Source of the DNA: Oscillospiraceae bacterium
GTDB taxonomy: Bacteria > Bacillota > Clostridia > Oscillospirales > Ruminococcaceae
DNA: 34,061 nt
Direction: 5' to 3'
NCBI GenBank assembly: GCA_022766785.1
Contig: JALEOL010000086.1
Span: 1 to 34,061 of the forward strand
Shown here in pieces: positions 6,986 through 16,725 of this stretch; position 1 is the stretch's first letter; each line of letters begins with the position of its first letter. The translations under genes and the position numbers were made by a program. Below the pieces are notes generated by a model. It searched no databases. It was given only the letters and a program-made list of their open reading frames with translations, and had not been told where the DNA came from.

Positions 6986-8281
6986 TCAGTCCTCTTTGCG
7001 AACCTTTATAGAATTAGCGTGAGCCGTCAGCTTTTCACGCTCTGCAATAAGGATAATATCGTCCGCAGCGTCAAGAAGTGCGTCCTTTGTATAGCAGATG
7101 TAGCTGGAACGCTTCACAAAGCTGTCAACGCCAAGCGGAGAGAAGAACCTTGCCGTGCCGCTCGTGGGAAGAACGTGATTAGGACCCGCGTAGTAGTCGC
7201 CCAGCGGTTCCGGAGAATACTGCCCCAGGAACAGCGAGCCAACGTTGTCCAGCCTGCCGATGTACTCCATGGGATTTGCCGCGACTACTTCAAGGTGTTC
7301 CGGAGCGATCTTATTTGCAAGCTCAACGGCGTAGTCCATATCATCACACACGATAATAGCACCGTAGTTGTCGAGGGAGCAGTCGATTATCTCCTTGCGT
7401 GAGAGGTACGCGCTCTGACGCTCGATCTCAGCACGGGTCTTTTCCGCAACCTCCATGCTGGTGGTTATCATGACCGCGCTTGCCAGCTTGTCGTGCTCCG
7501 CCTGGGACATCAGGTCTGCGGCGAGGTACTTCGGGTTTGCGGTTTCGTCGGCAAGAACGAGGATTTCGCTAGGTCCAGCGATCATGTCTATATCCACAGT
7601 ACCGTAAAGCAGCTTCTTTGCAGTCGCAACAAAGATATTTCCGGGGCCTACTATCTTAGAAACTCTCGGAATTTCCTCCGTGCCGAATGCCAGTGCCGCA
7701 ACTGCCTGTGCTCCTCCTGCAAGGTAGATCTTATCCACGCCGCAAAGCGCCGCAGCCACCAGTATATCCTTGTTCGCAGTGCCGTCCTTGAGGGGCGGAG
7801 TCACCATGATTATCTCTTTAACCCCGGCGATCTTCGCAGGGATAGCATTCATCAGGACGGAGGACGGGTACGCCGCCGTGCCCCCGGGAACATACAGTCC
7901 CACACGGTCAAGACCTCTCACCCTCTGACCCATGATAACGCCGTTTTCCTCGGTAACGCAGAAGCCCTCGCGCTTCTGTCTGCTGTGGAACGCGGTGATG
8001 TTCTCCACGGCGTTAAGCATTGCGTTCACGAAGTCGGGATTTTTCTCGTTCGCCTCGGTGAGCGCGTCCTGTATAGCCTCGTCCTGAACTCTGTAGTACT
8101 GCGCGTTGGGGCAGTCGAATTTCGCGGTGTAGCTCTTTACGGCTGCGTCGCCGTTTTCCTTTACATCTGCGATTATCGCGCGAACGGTCTTTTCAACGTC
8201 CGCATTGACCTCGCCTGCGCGCTTTTCGACCTCTGCGAGGAAGTCTTTTTCTGCGCCGTCAGCCCTGATTATCCTTATCAT
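6986..8281 (-). CDS. hisD: Histidinol dehydrogenase HisD
   Basis: This zinc enzyme oxidises histidinol to histidine in two NAD-dependent steps, the end of the pathway. Typical segments are GLYVPGGTAAYPSSVLM, KIVGPGN, IDMIAGPSEILVLAD, the zinc-binding SQAEHD and the catalytic pair in IAPEHLEV, followed by GPNHVLPTSGTARF. The frame opens at a GTG at 8284; the ATG at 8281 is preferred because AGGAG lies eight bases before it and it overlaps the hisG stop by one base (TGATG). The length of 431 aa is normal. Confidence 0.97.
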   Translation of the reverse strand: MIRIIRADGAEKDFLAEVEKRAGEVNADVEKTVRAIIADVKENGDAAVKSYTAKFDCPNAQYYRVQDEAIQDALTEANEKNPDFVNAMLNAVENITAFHSRQKREGFCVTEENGVIMGQRVRGLDRVGLYVPGGTAAYPSSVLMNAIPAKIAGVKEIIMVTPPLKDGTANKDILVAAALCGVDKIYLAGGAQAVAALAFGTEEIPRVSKIVGPGNIFVATAKKLLYGTVDIDMIAGPSEILVLADETANPKYLAADLMSQAEHDKLASAVMITTSMEVAEKTRAEIERQSAYLSRKEIIDCSLDNYGAIIVCDDMDYAVELANKIAPEHLEVVAANPMEYIGRLDNVGSLFLGQYSPEPLGDYYAGPNHVLPTSGTARFFSPLGVDSFVKRSSYICYTKDALLDAADDIILIAEREKLTAHANSIKVRKED

Positions 8282-8913
8282 CACAAATTCTCCTCTATCT
8301 GCTTCACTATCTCAGCTATGCGCTGCTGTTTGAGCTTCATGCTTACGGTATTCACGATAAGTCTTGCGGAAATGGGCGCAACGTCCTCCCATACCTCCAG
8401 ACCGTTTTCTTTGAGTGTGGTTCCGGTCTCCACGATATCCACGATACCGTCAGCAAGACCCACGAGCGGAGCAAGCTCCACCGAACCCTCTATCTTCACG
8501 ATGTCAACGTCCATGCCCTTGTTTTCAAAGAAATTACGGGTGACATTGGGGTATTTTGTCGCGACTGTCTTTACGCCGTAGCCCTCGTAGAAGCTGCCGC
8601 CCTTCTTTCCGGCGAGGGCGAACTTGCACCTGCCGAATCCGAGGTCGGTTATCTCAAAGAACTTTCCGCCGTGCTCCATAATGGTGTCCTTGCCGACAAC
8701 GCCGATATCGCACACGCCGTGCTCAACATATGTAATAACGTCTGCCGCCTTTGCGAGAACCACCTCGATATCCTCCCCGGGAATGGAGAGAATGAGCCGT
8801 CTGCCCTTTTCGCGCAGTTCTGTTACATCGTATCCTATCTTGTCGAGAAGGTCAACTGTCTTGTTCTCAAGCCTGCCCTTTGTCAGCGCAATTCTGATGG
8901 TCTTGTTCTTCAT
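8281..8913 (-). CDS. hisG: ATP phosphoribosyltransferase catalytic subunit HisG (short form)
   Basis: HisG joins ATP and PRPP to make phosphoribosyl-ATP, the committed step of histidine synthesis. At 210 aa it is the short form lacking the C-terminal regulatory domain, and short HisG acts in a hetero-octamer with HisZ, encoded just upstream. The PRPP-binding segment GIVDIVETGTTLKENGL is intact, as is the N-terminal IALTKGRLE. A GGAGG precedes the ATG at 8913, which starts two bases after the hisZ stop. Feedback inhibition by histidine would pass through HisZ, a property of the family. Confidence 0.97.
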   Translation of the reverse strand: MKNKTIRIALTKGRLENKTVDLLDKIGYDVTELREKGRRLILSIPGEDIEVVLAKAADVITYVEHGVCDIGVVGKDTIMEHGGKFFEITDLGFGRCKFALAGKKGGSFYEGYGVKTVATKYPNVTRNFFENKGMDVDIVKIEGSVELAPLVGLADGIVDIVETGTTLKENGLEVWEDVAPISARLIVNTVSMKLKQQRIAEIVKQIEENL

Positions 8914-8915
8914 GC

Positions 8916-10112
8916 TCAGACCTCCTTTACGGTCACTGCGGAATTCGTGCCGACAATATCCATGCGCTTTATCCCGTGTGACTTTGCGTATTGCAGCGCT
9001 TCATCGGCGGTGGAGAACAGCGAATTGAACACCGTCGAACCGCTGTCAATAAGCTCCCTGCAATGATTGAGCGCGGCGATCTCGCAGCCGGGTTCGCTGA
9101 ATACCAGTATATCTGCCGGTTTCGTGAGCTGTTCGCTGGTGTTTTTGAGGAACACCTTTGCCGCCGCCTCGACATTCACCGCAAAGCCCACCGCCGCAGC
9201 GTTCCTGCCGAAATCGCCCAGCAGGTCGTCATATCTGCCGCCGGAAAGCACCGGAAGCCCGTAACCCTCGACATAGCCGCGGAACAGTATGCCGGTGTAG
9301 TAATTCTTCTTGTGGGCAAGTCCCAGATCCACCTTTATCCTGCCGGAATGACCCATGGAGCAGAGCGCCTCGTATGTGGCGTGCAGACTGCCAAGCTTTG
9401 TGCGAAGCTCCTTGCTGTACATGTACTTCTCAGCTGCGGCGAAAACCTCGCTCTCACCGAAAAGCGACGGCAGTGCGCGAACAGCCTCCGCCGCAGAGCC
9501 GCTCATTCCGGAGAGCGCTTCGTTCAGCGCAGGGAAATTCTTGCTCTCAATAAGGGAGTGGATCTGCTCCGCCTTGTCCTCGGGGAGATTCAGATCCTCT
9601 ATAACGGTGCGGAAAATACCGCTCTCGCCTATCTCCAGCCGGAAATCCTCGTCAATTGCGAAAAGCGCCTGCGCCGCAAGGGAAAGCGCCTCATAGTCCG
9701 CTGCGGTATGCTCGCCGCCGAGTATCTCGATACCGCTCTGGGTGAACTCGTCGTCGCGGCCGCTGTTCTTGGGGTTCACCATGAAAATGCTCTGGTTGTA
9801 GTACAGCTTGAGCGGCAGCTTCTCGTCGCGCAGCCTTGTCGCCGCAAGCCGGGCTATCGGCATTGTATTATCCGGGCGGAGCACCATAAGCCGGTTCTTT
9901 CCGTCCACCAGCTTGTACATGTTCTCCGGCGGAAAATACCTCGTCTTGCTGTTGAACACATCGTAAAACTCCAGTCCCGGGGTGATCACCTCGGAATATC
10001 CGTATGCAGTAAAAATCTTTCTCAGCTTTTCCTGTATGGAGCGCTTTGCAAGGCACTCGTCAAACAGCTGATCCCGGGTACCCTCCGGGGTGAGCAGGTC
10101 GTATCGTTTCAC
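8916..10112 (-). CDS. hisZ: ATP phosphoribosyltransferase regulatory subunit HisZ
   Basis: This 398-aa protein is a class II histidyl-tRNA synthetase paralogue that lacks tRNA charging and serves as the allosteric partner of short HisG. The synthetase-like motifs are recognisable: LTPEGTRD near the N-terminus, PENMYKLVDGKNRLMVLRPDNT (motif 2 region), FTQSGIEILGG and a motif 3-like GLPVLSGGRYDDLLGDFG. The start is a GTG at 10112 with GGAGG about ten bases upstream. It is the first gene of the operon, directly behind the promoter at 10173-10201. A true HisRS is less likely because hisG follows at two bases and the C-terminal anticodon domain is short and divergent. Confidence 0.93.
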   Translation of the reverse strand: MKRYDLLTPEGTRDQLFDECLAKRSIQEKLRKIFTAYGYSEVITPGLEFYDVFNSKTRYFPPENMYKLVDGKNRLMVLRPDNTMPIARLAATRLRDEKLPLKLYYNQSIFMVNPKNSGRDDEFTQSGIEILGGEHTAADYEALSLAAQALFAIDEDFRLEIGESGIFRTVIEDLNLPEDKAEQIHSLIESKNFPALNEALSGMSGSAAEAVRALPSLFGESEVFAAAEKYMYSKELRTKLGSLHATYEALCSMGHSGRIKVDLGLAHKKNYYTGILFRGYVEGYGLPVLSGGRYDDLLGDFGRNAAAVGFAVNVEAAAKVFLKNTSEQLTKPADILVFSEPGCEIAALNHCRELIDSGSTVFNSLFSTADEALQYAKSHGIKRMDIVGTNSAVTVKEV

Positions 10113-10137
10113 TTTCTCTTTCCCTCCGCTTTAGCGT

Positions 10138-10167
10138 AGTAACGTGCTATCACGCTATCATATTACT
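10138..10167 (-). promoter_or_regulatory. Hairpin and 8-bp tandem repeat at the 5' end of the his transcript
   Basis: The outer arms AGTAA/TTACT (10138-10142, 10163-10167) enclose CGTG/CACG (10143-10146, 10151-10154). On the minus strand the same stretch is a tandem TGATAGCG-TGATAGCA (10145-10160). It begins at about the predicted start of transcription, so it could be an operator or an RNA stem. No T-box motif and no terminator is seen here. Confidence 0.4.
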
Positions 10168-10172
10168 TTAAC

Positions 10173-10201
10173 AGTATAACACAACCGGGCGGCATTGTCA
10201 A
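10173..10201 (-). promoter_or_regulatory. Main promoter of the his operon
   Basis: A consensus -35 TTGACA (10196-10201), a 17-base spacer and a -10 TATACT (10173-10178), with TG one base before the -10, predict a start near 10166 and a leader of about 54 bases. The promoter lies in the gap after polC; no terminator hairpin with a T-run is seen between polC and this promoter, so some read-through is possible. Confidence 0.8.
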
Positions 10202-10259
10202 TAAGCAGCGTATTTTTTGGCAATTTACACAACTGCTTTCAACAATACCGCCTGTCATA

Positions 10260-13200
10260 TCACATATCAAACAGCGACATCTGTGCAGAATTCGGGATAT
10301 CGCCGAACACTCCCATATCGCGCATTTTGTCCATTACGGTGCTGTTGAGACCGCTTTGCTGCTGGATATCATCGATACACATGTAGTTCCCGGCGTCGAT
10401 GACTTCTTTCAGCTTGAACGCCGCATTGGCTCCGCAGCCGGCTATCGCAAGATACGGCATACGCAGCTTTCCGTCCTCGATGTGGTAGGTAGAAGCGCCT
10501 GACAATTTTGCGTCCACCGGCAGCACGCCGATACCGCGGCACATCATCTCATTTATCAGCAGCAGCGCGTCCAGTGTGCCTTTTTCCTTAACGCCGATGC
10601 TCTGCATGGACTGAAGCTCCTTTATGCGCGCTTTCACTGCGTCTTTTCCTTTCAGCACCACGTCAAGCTCGATGTTTTCAGTGTGCTTTGTGAGGGTTGC
10701 CGCGTAGAACTCGCAGGGCTTGTTTATCTTGAACCAGCAGAGTTTTACCGCCGCCGTTACATAAGCCGCCGCGTGAGCCTTCGGGAACATATATTTTATC
10801 TTCTTACAGCTTTCAACATACCAGTCCGGAACATTATTGTCCTTGAATGCCTGATAAATAGTATCATCAAACAGCTTCAAAGCATTGCCCTTTCGGGTTA
10901 TCTCCATTATCTTGAACGCAAGACCCGGCTCAACACCCTTGTGCATGAGATAAACCATGATGTTGTCACGCGTTCCGATAACCTCGGAAATTGTGCAGGT
11001 GCCGTTCTTGATAAGATCCTGCGCATTGCCTAGCCATACGTCTGTACCGTGCGACAGACCGGATATCTGGAGCAGGTCGGAGAAGTTCTTGGGCTGAGCG
11101 TCCTGAAGCATCTGCATTGCGAACGGCGTACCGAACTCCGGTATACCGTAGGTTCCGCAGGGCGCGAAGATATCCTCGGGAGTTACCCCCAGCGGCTCGG
11201 TGGAAACGAACAGGTCGTATATCGCACGGTCGGTGGTGGATACATCGGCTATCTTCATTCCGGTCATGTCCTCAAGGTGCTTGTACAGCGTCGGCACATC
11301 GTGTCCCAGCTCGTCCAGTTTCAGAATAGTATCGTGCAGCGCGTGGAAGTCGAAGTGGGTGGTTATCATGTCGCTGTCCGTCTTGTCCGCCGGGTGCTGT
11401 ACCGGAGTAAAGTCGTAAACCTCGTAATTGTTCGGCACAACGACCATTCCTCCGGGGTGCTGCGAGGTGGTTCTCTTTACGCCGGTGCAGCCTATCGAAA
11501 GCCGCTCCATTTCAGCGTTGTTGAACTCCACGCCGCGTTCCTCGCAGTATTTCTTGACAAAGCCGAACGCGGTCTTGTCCTGCACTGCGGAGATAGTACC
11601 CGCCTTGAAAACGTGATCCTTACCGAACAGTTCTTCCGTGTAACGGTGCACCTTTCCCTGAACCTCGCCGGAGAAGTTAAGGTCGATATCCGGCGCCTTG
11701 TCGCCCTTGAAGCCCAGGAACGTTTCGAACGGGATATCATGCCCGTCACGGATCATATCAGTGCCGCATTTCGGGCAGTTCTTCTGTGGCAGGTCAAAGC
11801 CCGAGCCTACCGAGCCGTCGGTGACGAACTCGTTCCAGCGGCACTTGGGGCAGCGGTAATGCGGCGCAAGGGGGTTTACCTCGGAGATACCGGACATTAT
11901 CGCAACGAACGACGAGCCTACCGAACCTCGCGAGCCTACCAGATAGCCGTTGTCCTCGGAGTATTTCACCAGCTTCTGGGCGATCATGTACAGCACCGAG
12001 AAGCCGTATTTGATTATCGCGTCAAGCTCTTTCTGGAGACGCTTGGTAACTATGTCAGGTATCTGATCCTCGTAGCCGTACCAGTTCATCGCCCTTGTCC
12101 AGCAGAGGTTCTGCAGTTCTTCCTCCGCGCCCTCGATGGACGGGGTGTAAGTTCCCTTGGGTATCGGGCGGATATCCTCCACCATGTCGGCGATGGCGTT
12201 GGTGTTGGTTATTACGACCTCTTTCGCCTTTTCCTCGCCGAGATAGCTGAATTCCTCCAGCATTTCATCGGTGGTGCGCAGGTACAGCGGCGCCTGGTTA
12301 TCGGCGTCCTTGAAGCCCTGCCCTGCCTGGAGTATCTTACGGAAAATCCCGTCCTCCTTGTTCATGAAGTGAACGTCGCAGGTCGCCACGACAGGCTTGC
12401 CGAGCTTCTCGCCGAGCTTTACGATACGCATGTTGAGCTGGCGCAGACCCTCGTCGTCAGCCACCCTGCCCTCGCGCACAAGGAACTCGTTATTTGCGAT
12501 AGGCTGTATTTCGAGATAGTCGTAAATGGAGGCTATCTCCTCTATCTGCTCCTGGCTCTTACCGTCAAGTATCGCCCGGAAAAGCTCTCCGGCTTCGCAG
12601 GCGCTGCCTACGATAAGCCCCTCGCGGTGCTTCTGCAATTCGGAAAGCGGCACCCGGGGCTTTCTGTAGAAGTAATTCAGGTTGGAATAGGACACCAGCT
12701 TGTACAGGTTTTTCAGCCCGGTCTGGTTCTTGACCAGGATTATCATGTGGTAGGTGGGCTGCTTCTTCACGTCCACATCGCCGAGGATACGGTTGAAATC
12801 CCCGAACTTCTCCGGCGAATGCCCCTTGCAGGAAACAGTCACCAGCGAGATAAAGATTTTTGACAGCATTTCTGCGTCGTCAATGGCACGGTGATGATTG
12901 AAGTCGCCCAGCTTGTATTCCTTTGCGACCGCATCCAGCTTGTGGCTTTTGAGGTGAGGGAGCGCCGCGCGGCACAGCTTCAGAGTATCCGCATAGCGTA
13001 TATCATAGGTCAGCCCCTGCCTCTCGCACGCCAGCTTTATGAACGACGTATCGAAATCCGCATTATGCGCCACAAGCACGCCCTTACCGGCGAACGCGAT
13101 GAATTTCTCCAGGGCTTCCTTTTCAGAGGGTGCGTCCTCCACCATTTCATCGGTTATCCCGGTAAGCTCAGTGATGTTTGCCGGAATGGGTCTTTCGGGG

Positions 13201-14606
13201 TTCACAAAGGTCTGGAAACGGTCAACTATCTGCATGTTGTTCAGCTTCACCGCGCCTATTTCGGTTATGCGGTCAAGCTCACGGCTGAGTCCGGTGGTCT
13301 CGATATCGAACACGATAACGTCGCCGTTCACGGGACACTCGTTGCAGCCGGAAACAAGCGCTCCGGAGTCGTTCACGAAGTACGCTTCCATACCGTAGAT
13401 AATCTTGAACTCGCCGCCGTCCTTGCGTATCTTCTCGACGGTGTTCATCGCCTCGGGGTACGCCTGAACGTTGCCGTGATCGGTTATGGCTACCGCCTTG
13501 TGTCCCCACGCATATGCCTGCTTAACAAGCTCCGCAGGGGGCGTTACCGCGTCCATATCCGACATTGTGGTATGCATATGAAGCTCAACGCGCTTCTCCT
13601 CCGCCTTGTCCCTGCGCTTCTTGGTCTTGACCGAAGCGATAGACCACGGGCGTATATTCAGACACTTTGCAAATGTATCAAACTCGAATTTACCGCTGAC
13701 GATTATCGCCTTTCCGGGCTTTATGTTGCTCTTGATGAGGTCGCTGTTCTCTGTTGGGGTGATCACCTTGAGTATTTCAGAGGAAGTCTTGTCGGAAAAA
13801 TAAGCCGTGAAAATGAACGTGTTGCCGTCCCGGGAGGTCTTTTCGTCAGTCTTGAATACCTCGCCCCACAGCGTTACCTCGTCGCCCTCGCCAAAGGTCT
13901 CGGACATTTTAAGGGGAGCTTCGCTTATTCCCTTGCCGTAAAACAGCGTTGCGTCGCTTTCCAGAACTTCGGACTCAAACGGCAGCTTTATCTCCTTTGG
14001 CTCTTTCAGCACAGAGGAGCCGCGCCTGCCGCCCTTTGCTCCGCCGCCCTGGAACTTGTTCTCAGAGGGGGGAGGAGCCGGGGTATAAGGCACCACCTGT
14101 ACCGGAGGGCGCTCCTCCGCTTTCATGTATTCCTCCATGTCCACCTCGGATACCCCGGTGAACTCAACGTGGATATCCTTTTTGAAAAATCCCTTTATCA
14201 TTCGCTCAACGGACTTATCAATACCCATCTGAATGAGCATGTCCCTGCCGCCGTTTTTCAGGGATATTTCGCAGTTTTCTCCGTCGTCGTTTATCTCGGC
14301 GTTGTCAAGATACCCGTTCACTGCGCCGTTTCTGTCCTTTAACAGGGACAGCACCTCGCTGATGTAGTCCGCAGTGTACAGCGACCCGGGATAGCTTGGA
14401 TAGATACGCGCCCTTGCTCCCCCTGCCGCCGCGGAGATAAGCCCCTCGGCAGCGAGAATTTCCACCGCAGGGCACAGCTTGTCCAGTGCCAGATTAATAA
14501 AAATCTCGTTATTCTGCTCGGTGTAGACTATTTTAAGCACTGTACCGTCTGCCACGCTCCCGGGCAGGGTCAGTCCGTCAAAAAGCTCGCTTAATATCGC
14601 AGACAT
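10260..14606 (-). CDS. polC: DNA polymerase III alpha subunit, PolC type
   Basis: This is the replicative polymerase of low-GC Gram-positive bacteria, with built-in proofreading. From the N-terminus (about 1448 aa) I see an N-terminal domain, an OB fold, a PHP domain (ELHMHTTMSDMDAV near 340) interrupted by a DEDDh exonuclease (VFDIETTG near 430, AHNADFD, then HHRAIDDAE), a zinc finger of two CPKC pairs (near 920-950) and the polymerase active site PDIDLNFSGE (near 970). The exonuclease inserted in PHP and the N-terminal layout separate it from DnaE. The ATG at 14606 is chosen over a TTG at 14612 because GGAAGGA lies eight bases before it. It is the last gene of the dxr-rseP-ispG-polC group. 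Confidence 0.97.
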   Translation of the reverse strand: MSAILSELFDGLTLPGSVADGTVLKIVYTEQNNEIFINLALDKLCPAVEILAAEGLISAAAGGARARIYPSYPGSLYTADYISEVLSLLKDRNGAVNGYLDNAEINDDGENCEISLKNGGRDMLIQMGIDKSVERMIKGFFKKDIHVEFTGVSEVDMEEYMKAEERPPVQVVPYTPAPPPSENKFQGGGAKGGRRGSSVLKEPKEIKLPFESEVLESDATLFYGKGISEAPLKMSETFGEGDEVTLWGEVFKTDEKTSRDGNTFIFTAYFSDKTSSEILKVITPTENSDLIKSNIKPGKAIIVSGKFEFDTFAKCLNIRPWSIASVKTKKRRDKAEEKRVELHMHTTMSDMDAVTPPAELVKQAYAWGHKAVAITDHGNVQAYPEAMNTVEKIRKDGGEFKIIYGMEAYFVNDSGALVSGCNECPVNGDVIVFDIETTGLSRELDRITEIGAVKLNNMQIVDRFQTFVNPERPIPANITELTGITDEMVEDAPSEKEALEKFIAFAGKGVLVAHNADFDTSFIKLACERQGLTYDIRYADTLKLCRAALPHLKSHKLDAVAKEYKLGDFNHHRAIDDAEMLSKIFISLVTVSCKGHSPEKFGDFNRILGDVDVKKQPTYHMIILVKNQTGLKNLYKLVSYSNLNYFYRKPRVPLSELQKHREGLIVGSACEAGELFRAILDGKSQEQIEEIASIYDYLEIQPIANNEFLVREGRVADDEGLRQLNMRIVKLGEKLGKPVVATCDVHFMNKEDGIFRKILQAGQGFKDADNQAPLYLRTTDEMLEEFSYLGEEKAKEVVITNTNAIADMVEDIRPIPKGTYTPSIEGAEEELQNLCWTRAMNWYGYEDQIPDIVTKRLQKELDAIIKYGFSVLYMIAQKLVKYSEDNGYLVGSRGSVGSSFVAIMSGISEVNPLAPHYRCPKCRWNEFVTDGSVGSGFDLPQKNCPKCGTDMIRDGHDIPFETFLGFKGDKAPDIDLNFSGEVQGKVHRYTEELFGKDHVFKAGTISAVQDKTAFGFVKKYCEERGVEFNNAEMERLSIGCTGVKRTTSQHPGGMVVVPNNYEVYDFTPVQHPADKTDSDMITTHFDFHALHDTILKLDELGHDVPTLYKHLEDMTGMKIADVSTTDRAIYDLFVSTEPLGVTPEDIFAPCGTYGIPEFGTPFAMQMLQDAQPKNFSDLLQISGLSHGTDVWLGNAQDLIKNGTCTISEVIGTRDNIMVYLMHKGVEPGLAFKIMEITRKGNALKLFDDTIYQAFKDNNVPDWYVESCKKIKYMFPKAHAAAYVTAAVKLCWFKINKPCEFYAATLTKHTENIELDVVLKGKDAVKARIKELQSMQSIGVKEKGTLDALLLINEMMCRGIGVLPVDAKLSGASTYHIEDGKLRMPYLAIAGCGANAAFKLKEVIDAGNYMCIDDIQQQSGLNSTVMDKMRDMGVFGDIPNSAQMSLFDM

Positions 14607-14631
14607 TCGCAAAATCCTTCCTCATTACTTC

Positions 14632-15666
14632 TCACAGCAGTTCTATCTCTTTTTTCAGTTCCTCAAGGAGCTTATCCTCGGGCACTTTCCGGAGCACCTT
14701 TCCCTTTTTGAAAAGAATGCCCTCGCCATTGCCGCCGGCTATTCCTATGTCGGCTTCCCTCGCTTCTCCGGGACCGTTCACAACACAGCCCATGACCGCC
14801 ACCTTAATAGGCTTGCGGATATCCGCGCAGAGCTTCTCCACCTGCTCCGCAAGCGGGATCAGCGCGATTTTTGTTCTTCCGCAGGTCGGGCAGGAAACTA
14901 TCTGCACTCCGCCTCCCATATCGCAGGCGCTGAGTATATCCTTTGCGGCGTATATCTCCCTTACCGGGTCGGCGGTGAGGGACACGCGGATAGTGTCCCC
15001 GATCCCGTCGCACAGCAGCGAGCCTATCCCCACTGCGGATTTTATAAGTCCCATGCGCTCCGTCCCGGCTTCGGTAACTCCGAGGTGCAGGGGGTAGTCC
15101 ACCTGCTGAGCCAGCAGTCTGTATGCGGCTATCATCAGCTTCACGTCCGAGGACTTTATGCTGATGACGATATCGTCAAAATCGCAGTCGTTCAGCAGCT
15201 TTACATGCCCCAGCGCGCTTTCCACCAGCGCTTCCGGAGTCGGGCTGCCGTATTTCTCCAGCAGGTGACGCTCCAGCGAGCCGGAATTTACGCCTATCCT
15301 TATCGGAATATTGTGGCTGCGGCAGGCGTCGGCTACTGCTTTTACACGGTCGGCGCCGCCAATATTGCCGGGGTTTATCCGTATTTTATCGACACCTGCC
15401 TCAACGCAGGCAAGAGCAATTCTGTGATCGAAATGAATGTCGGCTACTACCGGGATATTTACTGCATTCTTTATCGCAGGGATAAGCCGCACATCCTCCG
15501 GCGTTGGTATAGCCGCGCGGATGATCTCACATCCTGCTTTTTCAAGCTCCGCCGCCTGGGCTGCGCTCTCAGCAACTTTCTCCGCCGGGATATTCAGCAT
15601 GGACTGAATGTAAATATGGCCATCTCCGAGGGTCAGACCGCCGACCTTTACCTTTTTTTTACTCAC
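14632..15666 (-). CDS. ispG: (E)-4-hydroxy-3-methylbut-2-enyl-diphosphate synthase IspG
   Basis: IspG converts MEcPP to HMBPP, the sixth step of the MEP isoprenoid pathway, using a [4Fe-4S] cluster. Its three cluster cysteines are visible in SCPTCGR (two) and MGCVVNGPGE (one). The barrel residues NPGNIGG and HLGVTEAG are also typical. At 344 aa it is the short bacterial form without the inserted domain of plants. The start is a GTG at 15666 with GGAGG six bases upstream, and it overlaps the rseP stop by four bases (GTGA). dxr of the same pathway is two genes upstream. Confidence 0.96.
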   Translation of the reverse strand: MSKKKVKVGGLTLGDGHIYIQSMLNIPAEKVAESAAQAAELEKAGCEIIRAAIPTPEDVRLIPAIKNAVNIPVVADIHFDHRIALACVEAGVDKIRINPGNIGGADRVKAVADACRSHNIPIRIGVNSGSLERHLLEKYGSPTPEALVESALGHVKLLNDCDFDDIVISIKSSDVKLMIAAYRLLAQQVDYPLHLGVTEAGTERMGLIKSAVGIGSLLCDGIGDTIRVSLTADPVREIYAAKDILSACDMGGGVQIVSCPTCGRTKIALIPLAEQVEKLCADIRKPIKVAVMGCVVNGPGEAREADIGIAGGNGEGILFKKGKVLRKVPEDKLLEELKKEIELL

Positions 15667-16712
15667 TGAAAACCTCCGCTGATGAGCTTACTGATATCTC
15701 CGAAAGTCACCACAAGCATGAGCAGCATAAGCAGCCCGAAGCCGACCAGGTGAATTATCCCCTCGACCTGGGGTTTAAGCGGCTTGCGGCGTATCGCCTC
15801 AATGATAAGGAACAGGAACCGGCAGCCGTCCAGCGCCGGGATCGGCAGCAGGTTGAACACTCCCACATTCACCGTGATGAACGCAAACAGGTACATGAAC
15901 GAAGCCAGTCCGTAGCTTACGCTCTGTGATACGACGGTCACAGTGCCGACGGGGCCGGACAGGTCTTTCAGCCCGTACTTGCCCTTGAACAGATCCGCGA
16001 TAGTGAACAGTATCATTCGGCTGATCGAGGCGGTCTCCCGGGCGCTGTATTCGAGTACGGTAAGGAAATTACGCTCCAGCGGCTGAACATAGAAGCCGTA
16101 AATTATGCTGCTGTTCCCCTCCGCGTCAGTTTCTACCTGAAACGGCACGTCCTTCAGCGTGATTATCTCGCCGCCGCGCTTTACCTTGAAATCCAGCAGA
16201 AGATCGCCGTTTGCGTTAGTCCTGCCGGAATTGCTCTGCATCTTGTACTGTATGTCGTAGGTAGTCCACACATGGGTATTTTCCACAGAAACGATCTGAT
16301 CGCCGACCTGAAGCTGTTCACTGCAGATCGAGGTCTCCGGGAACATGCTGATGGTGGTAGTTCCGACATTTTGAACGGCACAGATATATATCATCGCCGC
16401 CAAAAAACCGAGTATCAGGTTCATCACCGGCCCAGCGATAATGACTATCATTCGCTGCCAGACCGGCTTTCTGTTGAACGCACGCGGATTTTCGCTGTCC
16501 TCGCTCTCCCCCTCCATGGAGCAGGAGCCGCCTATCGGGAGCAGGCGGATAACATACTCTGTTTCCTTGCCCTTTTTCCGCAGAATGACCGGTCCCATTC
16601 CCAGCGCGAACTCGTTCACCTGAACGCCGCACAGCTTTGCCGCAGTGAAATGCCCAAGCTCGTGAATGATTATTATAACGCAGAAAGCCAGTATCGCAAT
16701 TAAGATCTGCAT
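15663..16712 (-). CDS. rseP: Site-2 membrane metalloprotease RseP
   Basis: This 349-aa membrane zinc protease cuts transmembrane segments; in Bacillus the relative RasP cleaves anti-sigma factors and leftover signal peptides. The zinc motif HELGH is at residues 17-21 in the first membrane helix, and the third zinc ligand region NLLPIPALDG lies near the C-terminus. A single PDZ domain (about 105-185) sits between membrane segments, where E. coli RseP has two. The ATG at 16712 starts 13 bases after the dxr stop, and its end overlaps ispG. The location between dxr and ispG is the arrangement known from Clostridia. Confidence 0.95.
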   Translation of the reverse strand: MQILIAILAFCVIIIIHELGHFTAAKLCGVQVNEFALGMGPVILRKKGKETEYVIRLLPIGGSCSMEGESEDSENPRAFNRKPVWQRMIVIIAGPVMNLILGFLAAMIYICAVQNVGTTTISMFPETSICSEQLQVGDQIVSVENTHVWTTYDIQYKMQSNSGRTNANGDLLLDFKVKRGGEIITLKDVPFQVETDAEGNSSIIYGFYVQPLERNFLTVLEYSARETASISRMILFTIADLFKGKYGLKDLSGPVGTVTVVSQSVSYGLASFMYLFAFITVNVGVFNLLPIPALDGCRFLFLIIEAIRRKPLKPQVEGIIHLVGFGLLMLLMLVVTFGDISKLISGGFQ

Positions 16713-16725
16713 ATTACCTCCATTT

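Noticed and set aside
10188-10252. 10-bp inverted repeat (GGCGGCATTG / CAATACCGCC) as a polC terminator
   Set aside because: The loop is 45 bases and holds the his -35 box, and there is no T-run; one pair is G-U. Probably coincidence.
10113-10259. T-box leader for the his operon
   Set aside because: The leader from the predicted start is only about 54 bases and lacks the conserved T-box sequence.
11049-14342. Long plus-strand frames opposite polC (604 and 483 aa)
   Set aside because: They mirror polC codon use; the minus strand carries every PolC motif in one frame.
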